DNA of 7,288 bases. Source: Bacteroidota bacterium. GTDB taxonomy: Bacteria; Bacteroidota; Bacteroidia; Bacteroidales; GCA-2748055. The number at the start of each line of letters is the position of its first letter. The stretch's first letter is position 1. The position numbers were made by a program, and so were the translations under genes. The stretch lies in contig DAOWNM010000136.1 in NCBI GenBank assembly GCA_030642565.1, forward strand, positions 1 to 7,288. Direction: 5' to 3'. The notes under the pieces were generated by a model. That model was not told the origin of the DNA, made no database searches, and saw only the letters and a program-made list of their open reading frames with translations. Positions 1 to 4,963 of the stretch are shown piece after piece.

Positions 1-317
1 ACCTCATTGCGCGTTCGGCCATGCTTCCGGTCGAAGATCCTCCTGGTGTTGAACAAGCCGTGAGCGAAGTAAAGGTTTTTCCGAATCCATCCGATGGGCG
101 GTTTCAGTTGACCTTTAAATACAATGGGAAAGAGAAGGTACGGGCAAAGGTGTTTGATATTACAGGTAAACTGGTGAAAAACATTTCAGAAGATCTTATT
201 ACGGCCGAAACATCTGTAACCTCCCATATAGATTTGGAGAGTCCAAGCTCAGGGATATATTTTATCAGGATAGAGTGGGGTAAAAGGCTGCTCACCAAGA
301 AAATTATCATCAGGTAA
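1..317 (+). CDS. C-terminal end of a T9SS-exported protein (type A sorting domain), 5' partial
   Basis: The reading frame is open from the left edge (phase set by codon 3-5) to the TAA at 315-317, so the ATG at 21 is probably internal and the real start lies outside the window. The last ~80 residues match a type IX secretion C-terminal domain: a VFPNPSDGRF motif (the usual 'hyP-NP-s-G' opening), then KVFDITGKLVKN (the 'v-D--Gk-v' strand), then SSGIYFIRI and a basic end, KKIIIR. In this family the domain directs the folded protein through the outer membrane via the Por/Spr translocon, after which it is cleaved and the protein is anchored or released. The function of the cargo cannot be told because its body is missing. 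The stop is 54 bp from the next start. Identification of the sorting domain is firm; nothing more is claimed. Confidence 0.88.
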   Translation, partial: LIARSAMLPVEDPPGVEQAVSEVKVFPNPSDGRFQLTFKYNGKEKVRAKVFDITGKLVKNISEDLITAETSVTSHIDLESPSSGIYFIRIEWGKRLLTKKIIIR

Positions 318-343
318 GATCTGAACCTTTATTTGGTTTTAGT

Positions 344-364
344 GTTTAATAGTGTTCATTAAAC
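344..364. promoter_or_regulatory. perfect 7-bp inverted repeat upstream of the receptor gene
   Basis: The arms GTTTAAT (344-350) and ATTAAAC (358-364) are exact reverse complements separated by 7 nt, ending 7 bp before the GTG start at 372. The spacing suits a dimeric repressor or activator site, or a small leader hairpin near the start codon. No T-run follows, so it is a poor terminator for the upstream gene. A 7-of-8 match to the Bacteroidota -7 box (TTTATTTG, 328-335) lies just upstream, which would put the repeat at or just after the transcription start. No regulator is identified. Confidence 0.35.
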
Positions 365-371
365 GCTAACA

Positions 372-2581
372 GTGAAAATTCGCCTGTTTTTTCTTCCGCT
401 CTTATTACTATCTATCCTACCACTGAATGGTCAACATTCCGATGCCAATATTTTTGGTGATGTTCAGTGCCAGGGGGAGCACATTCCATTTGTGAATATA
501 CATATAGAGGGTACCACTATTGGTACTTCAACCGACGTGACAGGTCACTATATGATCATCGATCTGGAGCCGGGAACACATATCATTGTGGCCTCTTCTA
601 TAGGTTACACCACCGTGAAAAAGGAGATTACCATTCATCAGGATGAGTTAGTGGAGGTAAACTTTAAGCTTGAGGAGGAGACCATGTCCATCGATGAGGT
701 TGTGGTTACCGGCACCAAGACATTTAAAAGACAGACCGATGCCGCGGTCATTGTGAATGTGATTGATAGTAAATTGCTGGAGCAAACCCAATCCTGCAAT
801 ATCTCTGAAGGGCTCAAGTTCCAGCCGGGGCTCAGGGTAGAAACCGATTGTCAGACCTGTAACTATACACAGCTGCGGATGAACGGACTGGGAGGAGGGT
901 ATTCGCAAATCCTGATCAATGGCCGACCGGTGTTTAGTCCACTTACCGGCCTGTATGGTATGGAACAGATTCCTGCCAATATGGTGGAACGGATCGAGGT
1001 GGTTCGGGGGGGTGGATCGGCGCTATATGGCTCCAGTGCCATCGGAGGAACGGTCAATATAATAACCCGTATCCCAAAGGAGAGCAGTTATGATGTGAGT
1101 CTCTCATCACAGTTGATCAACGGGCGGACATGGGACAATGTGCTATCGGGCAATATCAACATGCTGACCCATAAAAACAATGCAGGGGCCGGCCGTATAT
1201 GTGAATCGCAGGATGCGTCAGGCCTATGATCACAATGGAGATAACTTTTCTGAACTGCCACGGCTTGCCAACAACTCGTTTGGGGCCAGTCTTTTCTATA
1301 AGCCCAGGTACAACCAGAAGCTTGAACTCAGCTTCAGCAGTCTAACCGAATACCGGTATGGAGGCGAGATGGTTGATGAGGCAGCCCACCTGGCCAAGCA
1401 GTCGGAAGAACGGACACATTATGTGTTGATGGGCGGACTCGATTACCAGGTCAATTTTAATAACGAGAACAGTTCGTTTATTCTATACATGGCGGGGCAG
1501 AAGACCGACAGGGAGCATTATACGGGGATCTTTCCATACGATTCTACTGAAATCAGGAATCACCTGGCAGATCCGCCTTATGGATTTACTTATAATAACA
1601 CCATTCAGGCCGGGACACAGATTAACCACCGGATGCAAGATTTACTGGGAGGGGTAAATATTTTAACGGCCGGTGTGGAATATCTGTACGATGAGGTAAA
1701 AGATACCATCCGTGCTTATCATTATTCCCTCGACCAGACCACTGGTATTTTTGGACTGTTTCTGCAAAGTGACTGGCAGATCAGGAAGAAATTAACACTG
1801 CTGACAGGTTTAAGGGCCGATAAGCATAACCTGGTGGACCGGGTAATTCTGAGTCCGAGGGTTTCCCTGCTCTATAAACTCAGAAACTATACCCAATTTC
1901 GATTGACCTGGGGAACCGGTTTCAGGGCACCCCAGGCATTTGATGCAGATATGCATATCGCATTTGCAGGTGGCGGTGTTTCCCGGATCATACTCTCACC
2001 TGACCTGGTAGAGGAGCGTTCCCATAGTCTGAGTGGATCGGTCAATTATGACAAAGCGACCAAGGAATTTATTATTGGGTTCACCCTGGAAGGTTTTTTT
2101 ACCAAGCTGAATAATGCCTTTTATCTTCAGCCGTATGGAGAGGATGATTTCGGTGATCTGTATGAGAAGCGGAACGGTTCCGGTGCTTCTGTTCAGGGAG
2201 GAACCCAGAAGAGAATTGTTAAGAACACCCAACCAGTATGGTTATGTTACATATTCGTTAACTCCCGGAGATCGTTTCAATGCTTCATTTGACGGGGTTT
2301 ATACAGGACCCATGGGGGTGGTCCATTTTGCAGGAGCCCCCGAACAGCCGGTGGATGAATATGTAACCACCCCATCCTTTTTTGAGTTTGGAGCGAAGGT
2401 AGGATACACCTTTAAATTTGAGGTTGTGGATAGCGGTCTGGAGATTTTTGGAGGGGTGAAGAATCTGACCAACGCCTTCCAGGATGATTTCGATACGCTG
2501 AGGGACCGGGATAGTAGATATATTTATGGTCCGGGAGCGCCCAGAACCTTTTACCTGGGATTACGCCTCCATTCGTTTTAA
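372..2581 (+). pseudogene. TonB-dependent outer-membrane receptor, broken by two frame changes
   Basis: The gene starts at GTG 372, the first start after an in-frame stop at 360, with a signal peptide (MKIRLFFLPLLLLSILPLNG). Residues ~27-105 form a carboxypeptidase-D-like domain, followed by a TonB-box-like IDEVVVTG (~107-114). The plug spans ~120-230, with C160-x-x-C163, QLRMNGLGGGYSQILINGRP, and VERIEVVRGGGSALYGSSAI. The barrel continues in another frame (to 2292) and then a third (to 2581), ending IYGPGAPRTFYLGLRLHSF, a typical C-terminal beta-signal. Frame 1 ends at 1229, but homology passes to the second frame near 1188-1196 (NAGA to AVYVNRRM) and to the third near 2195-2215 (SVQGGT to LLRTPNQYG). 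Intact receptors of this type import siderophores, haem, cobalamin or other metal complexes using TonB-ExbBD energy; the ligand here is unknown. At ~736 codons it is slightly short, because about 30-40 residues seem missing at the second break. Sequencing error could explain the first break but not easily the second. Confidence 0.85.
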
Positions 2582-2594
2582 ATCCTTTGTAATC

Positions 2595-2625
2595 TTTGCA
2601 TATTATGCGATTAATGCTACCTTTG
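2595..2625 (+). promoter_or_regulatory. Bacteroidota-type promoter for rpsP-rimM
   Basis: TTTG at 2595-2598 and TACCTTTG at 2618-2625 are 19 bp apart. They match the known Bacteroides primary sigma consensus (-33 TTTG, 19-21 bp, -7 TAnnTTTG) at every fixed position. The site lies in the 89-bp gap after the receptor and predicts a start near 2630-2634, leaving a leader of ~37-41 nt rich in A and T before the rpsP ATG. That leader has no strong Shine-Dalgarno sequence, as is normal in this phylum. Confidence 0.72.
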
Positions 2626-2670
2626 CGGTCGCTAAAAATGTAGGTTTTAATCAATTAAAATTAAAAGAGT

Positions 2671-3420
2671 ATGCCAGCAAAGATCAGATTACAAAGACAG
2701 GGTCGTAAATTTCAGGCGATCTACTCTATTGTAGTTGCTGATAGCAGGGCGCCACGTGATGGTAAATTTATTGAATCATTGGGTCAGTATAATCCCAATT
2801 CCAATCCTGCTACCATTGTTTTGGATTTCAACAAAGCCTTAGAATGGCTGCAGAAAGGCGCTCAACCTACCGATACATGTAGAGCTATCTTATCCTACAA
2901 AGGAGTATTGTACAAGAAGCACCTGCTTGATGGTGTGATAAAAGGAGCTTTTGACGAAGCGGAAGCTGAAAAGAGGTTCCAGGCATGGATGACCGAGAAG
3001 GAACAGAAAATTCAGGCCAAGAAGGATCAGATTAAATCCAACAAAGAGAGTCTCGATAAGAGTCGCATGGAGGAGGAATCAAAGATCAAGGAAGCCAAGG
3101 CAGAGGAGATCGCCAAGAAGCGTTCAGAACTTATAGCTGCTGAAGAGGCTGCGAATGCACCTGTTGAAGAGGCACCAGCTGAAGAGGCACCAGCTGAAGA
3201 GGCACCAGCTGAAGAGGCACCAGCTGAAGAGGCACCTGTTGCTGAGGAACCCAAAGAGGAACCAAAAGCTGAGGAACCCAAAGAGGAGCCCAAAGCTGAG
3301 CTCGGTGACGCCGAAGGCGGAGCCAACGCTGAGGAACCCAAAGAGGAACCCAAAGAGGAACCTAAAGCAGAGGAACCCAAAGAGGAACCTAAAGCTGAAG
3401 AGCCTAAAAAAGAGGATTAA
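2671..3420 (+). CDS. rpsP: 30S ribosomal protein S16 with a long repetitive acidic tail
   Basis: Residues 1-~80 are a complete S16 domain: MPAKIRLQRQGRKFQAIYSIVVADSR is split here into the diagnostic opening (MPAKIRLQRQGRK), then VVADSRAPRDGKFIESLGQYNP and a helix reading ALEWLQKGAQPTDTCRAIL. S16 binds 16S rRNA in the body of the 30S subunit and is needed for its assembly. Standard S16 is ~80-90 residues; Bacteroidota forms carry a charged extension, and this one reaches 249. Residues ~95-165 are Lys/Glu-rich and probably a long helix or coiled coil. Next come five EEAPA/EEAPV units (3166-3240) and AEEPKEEPK units (3241-3420), interrupted by LGDAEGGAN. The tail is expected to be disordered; its role is unknown. 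ATG 2671 is chosen because it gives the exact family N-terminus. The gene is probably driven by the promoter at 2595-2625 and co-transcribed with rimM, 11 nt downstream. Confidence 0.96.
   Translation: MPAKIRLQRQGRKFQAIYSIVVADSRAPRDGKFIESLGQYNPNSNPATIVLDFNKALEWLQKGAQPTDTCRAILSYKGVLYKKHLLDGVIKGAFDEAEAEKRFQAWMTEKEQKIQAKKDQIKSNKESLDKSRMEEESKIKEAKAEEIAKKRSELIAAEEAANAPVEEAPAEEAPAEEAPAEEAPAEEAPVAEEPKEEPKAEEPKEEPKAELGDAEGGANAEEPKEEPKEEPKAEEPKEEPKAEEPKKED
3166..3240 (+). repeat. 15-bp tandem repeat, 5 units, in rpsP
   Basis: Four exact copies of gaagaggcaccagct (3166-3225) are followed by a fifth ending cctgtt (3226-3240). The preceding gcacctgtt (3157-3165) looks like part of a variant unit. Each unit codes EEAPA, the last EEAPV. 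The nucleotide identity, including third positions, points to recent expansion by replication slippage, and copy number may vary between strains. Confidence 0.92.
3241..3420 (+). repeat. 27-bp degenerate repeat (AEEPKEEPK) with interruption, in rpsP
   Basis: AEEPKEEPK units lie at 3241-3267, 3268-3294 and 3367-3393. A longer AEEPKEEPKEEPK lies at 3328-3366, and a shortened last unit (AEEPKKED, stop) at 3394-3420. Between units two and three, AE plus LGDAEGGAN (3295-3327) breaks the pattern with GC-rich codons. The units differ only at a few synonymous sites. Confidence 0.85.
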
Positions 3421-3431
3421 TAATTTTGACA

Positions 3432-3950
3432 ATGTTGGTTCCGGGAGGAGCAAAGGCGGGGAGAATCTCCAAGCCATACGGAATCCGGGGGGAGGTAAAT
3501 ATCATCCTTGAACCTAAAGCCGGGAATCATATTGAACCTGATAACCCGCTGTTCATTGAAATTGATGGGCAGCGGGTTCCTTTTTTCGTAGAGGAGGTGG
3601 AACTGGTTTCTAATGAACAGGCCATTATTAAGTTTGAGTTTATTGATACACTAGAAGTTGCCAGAGAGGTTTCGGGGTGTTCTCTCTATTTTGAGGTAGG
3701 TCACCAACCCGATTCTTCAGAAGCTGGAGATGATCTGTCGAATCTTATCGGTTACACCGCATTTGACAGAGAGAGTGGTCTGCTGGGGAAAATATCTGAT
3801 TATCTGCCTCATCCCATGAATCCAGTGTTTGTCATACAATCTGAAAATATGGAGTTAATGGTACCGGCTGTCAGGGACTTTATCGATCATATCAACCCGA
3901 AAGAACAATCCATTCAGTTTATTTTACCGGAAGGGCTGACCACGTTGTAA
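3432..3950 (+). CDS. rimM: ribosome maturation factor RimM
   Basis: The product is 172 residues, normal for RimM. The N-terminal beta-barrel domain (~1-88) carries the signature GRISKPYGIRGEV (residues 10-22). The C-terminal PRC-barrel (~97-172) includes NLIGYTAFD, GLLGKISDYLPHPMNPVFVI and the family ending MVPAVRDFIDHINPKEQSI followed by LPEGL. RimM binds S19 and 16S rRNA in the 30S head and helps late maturation of the small subunit. It lies 11 nt after rpsP, the classical rpsP-rimM order, so co-transcription is likely; trmD and rplS, which follow in many bacteria, are absent here. ATG 3432 is preferred; an in-frame TTG at 3426 would add two residues and cannot be excluded. There is no clear terminator between this gene and the next. 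Confidence 0.95.
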   Translation: MLVPGGAKAGRISKPYGIRGEVNIILEPKAGNHIEPDNPLFIEIDGQRVPFFVEEVELVSNEQAIIKFEFIDTLEVAREVSGCSLYFEVGHQPDSSEAGDDLSNLIGYTAFDRESGLLGKISDYLPHPMNPVFVIQSENMELMVPAVRDFIDHINPKEQSIQFILPEGLTTL

Positions 3951-4007
3951 CATTTCTGTTCTACTCTCGTCTTTGGGTTAAATCTGTAATTAACAAAAGC
4001 GATAGAG

Positions 4008-4706
4008 ATGAAAAAAGTAATGATTCCCGTGGTTGCAGTGTTGACTCTGCTGCTATTAAATAGTTTCATGATACCTGACGTTCCCAAAGAGGATGTCAGA
4101 AAACTGGATACATTCATTGGTATTGGAATCAGTGTGCATGCCGATGTATACTATACTCCTGGCAATGTTCACGAAATCAGGATCGAGGGAGATGACAGGG
4201 ATGTTGATGATTTGATTACCAAAGTCAAAGATGGTTTCCTTCAGGTGAAGTATGAGGATTGGAGAACCAGGCGTTCAAAACTGACCATCTATATTACCTC
4301 CACTGAGCTGGAAGCTGTAAAGATTTCAGGCTCTGCCAGGTTTAGATCAGGGGAGCCTATCACTACAGATGAGATGGATCTGGCCATGTCGGGGAGTGGC
4401 GGTATTCTATTTGAAAAACTTGAAGCCGACGAGGTGGATGTGAAGATCTCCGGTTCAGGCGATATAGAACTGCTGAGCGGTAGTGCAGATGAGCTGGATA
4501 CAAAGATCAGTGGTTCAGGTAAATTGAATGCAGAGACATTTGAAGTTTCAGAATTCTCAGCGGCCATCAGTGGATCAGGAAGTATAAGGATTACAGCGAA
4601 AGAGGAACTTGATGTGAAGATATCGGGAAGCGGTAAAGTATATTACCACGGAACTCCAAGGGTAAACAGTATCTCAGCCGGTTCGGGTAAAGTGGTAGCA
4701 TTATAA
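4008..4706 (+). CDS. exported GIN-domain (DUF2807) protein
   Basis: The 232-residue product starts with a signal peptide (MKKVMIPVVAVLTLLLLNSF); no lipobox cysteine is present, so it is probably periplasmic or surface exposed rather than a lipoprotein. Residues ~30-100 (FIGIGISVHADVYYTPG, then IRIEGDDRDVDDLITKV and TIYITSTEL) fit the start of the 'head GIN'/putative auto-transporter adhesin-like domain common in Bacteroidota. From residue 105 a strand-turn motif [KA][IM]SGSG recurs at ~105, 126, 146, 166, 186, 204 and 222, an almost exact 20-residue period that suggests a right-handed beta-solenoid. The biochemical role of this family is not established; adhesion is only a domain-name guess. 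The gene lies 57 bp after rimM, with no strong promoter seen, and is followed by a cluster of hairpins and a terminator. Confidence 0.88.
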   Translation: MKKVMIPVVAVLTLLLLNSFMIPDVPKEDVRKLDTFIGIGISVHADVYYTPGNVHEIRIEGDDRDVDDLITKVKDGFLQVKYEDWRTRRSKLTIYITSTELEAVKISGSARFRSGEPITTDEMDLAMSGSGGILFEKLEADEVDVKISGSGDIELLSGSADELDTKISGSGKLNAETFEVSEFSAAISGSGSIRITAKEELDVKISGSGKVYYHGTPRVNSISAGSGKVVAL

Positions 4707-4718
4707 AGATTCGGAGCA

Positions 4719-4741
4719 CCCCTGCCTCAATGAGGAAGGGG
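4719..4741. other. imperfect hairpin after the GIN-domain gene
   Basis: CCCC (4719-4722) pairs with GGGG (4738-4741) and CCTC (4725-4728) with GAGG (4732-4735), around a 2x2 internal loop and a 3-nt apical loop. It begins 12 nt after the stop codon of the GIN-domain gene. It has no U-run and is the first of three hairpins. Confidence 0.5.
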
Positions 4742-4751
4742 ATACAGGAGC

Positions 4752-4767
4752 GGTTGTTTATACAACC
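4752..4767. other. short perfect hairpin (6-bp stem)
   Basis: GGTTGT (4752-4757) and ACAACC (4762-4767) are exact reverse complements with a 4-nt loop. It lies between the first hairpin and the terminator. Possible roles are RNA protection or part of a small 3' RNA; chance is not excluded. Confidence 0.45.
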
Positions 4768-4771
4768 CCCG

Positions 4772-4803
4772 CAGGCTGTCTGGAAACGGACAGCCTGTTT
4801 TTT
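4772..4803 (+). terminator. intrinsic terminator with GAAA tetraloop
   Basis: CAGGCTGTC (4772-4780) pairs with GACAGCCTG (4789-4797), extended inward by a U-G and a G-C pair, giving an 11-bp stem closed by a GAAA tetraloop (4783-4786). Six T follow at 4798-4803. It probably ends the rpsP-rimM-GIN transcript or the GIN-domain gene's own transcript. Confidence 0.9.
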
Positions 4804-4936
4804 GTGCTATGGACAACCTAATAAGGGGTCTGTTATTTAGTTTTCCCATCCATCCTTGATTTTACAAACTATAGTAATCTTAGTTATTTCATCAGTCCAT
4901 GTTAATAACAATATGACTTGACGCGACAATTCTATC

Positions 4937-4944
4937 TATATTTA
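4937..4944 (+). promoter_or_regulatory. weak candidate -7 box for the beta-propeller gene
   Basis: TATATTTA matches TAnnTTTG except for the last base and ends 19 nt before the ATG at 4964. The nearest upstream TTG (4918-4920) is only 16 bp away, shorter than the usual 19-21. The rest of the gap between the terminator and the gene (4804-4936) is AT-rich and shows no other feature I can support. Confidence 0.25.
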
Positions 4945-4963
4945 GGATTATAATGCGCAGTCT

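Noticed and set aside
1188..1196. Programmed ribosomal frameshift in the receptor
   Set aside because: No slippery heptamer or downstream pseudoknot seen, and a second shift plus an apparent deletion would still be needed.
1180..2292. Independent gene starting at ATG 1180
   Set aside because: It has no signal peptide or own start context and is the barrel continuation of the receptor in a shifted frame.
3027..3511. Long open frames on both strands across the S16 tail (e.g. Ser/Ala/Gly-rich, Phe/Leu-rich and Lys/Arg/His-rich peptides)
   Set aside because: They are other-frame readings of the rpsP repeats; low complexity, no start context, and the S16 frame explains the region.
3945..3975. 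Possible promoter for the GIN-domain gene (TTG 3945-3947, 20 bp, CGTCTTTG 3968-3975)
   Set aside because: The spacing fits but the TA of TAnnTTTG is replaced by CG, so it is too weak to call.
3977..3994. GTTAA...TTAAC inverted repeat before the GIN-domain gene
   Set aside because: Only 5-bp AT-rich arms with an 8-nt spacer; expected by chance.
4918..4954. Sigma-70-like promoter TTGACG ... TATAAT before the propeller gene
   Set aside because: The spacer is 25 bp, too long, and this consensus is not the one used by Bacteroidota primary sigma factor.
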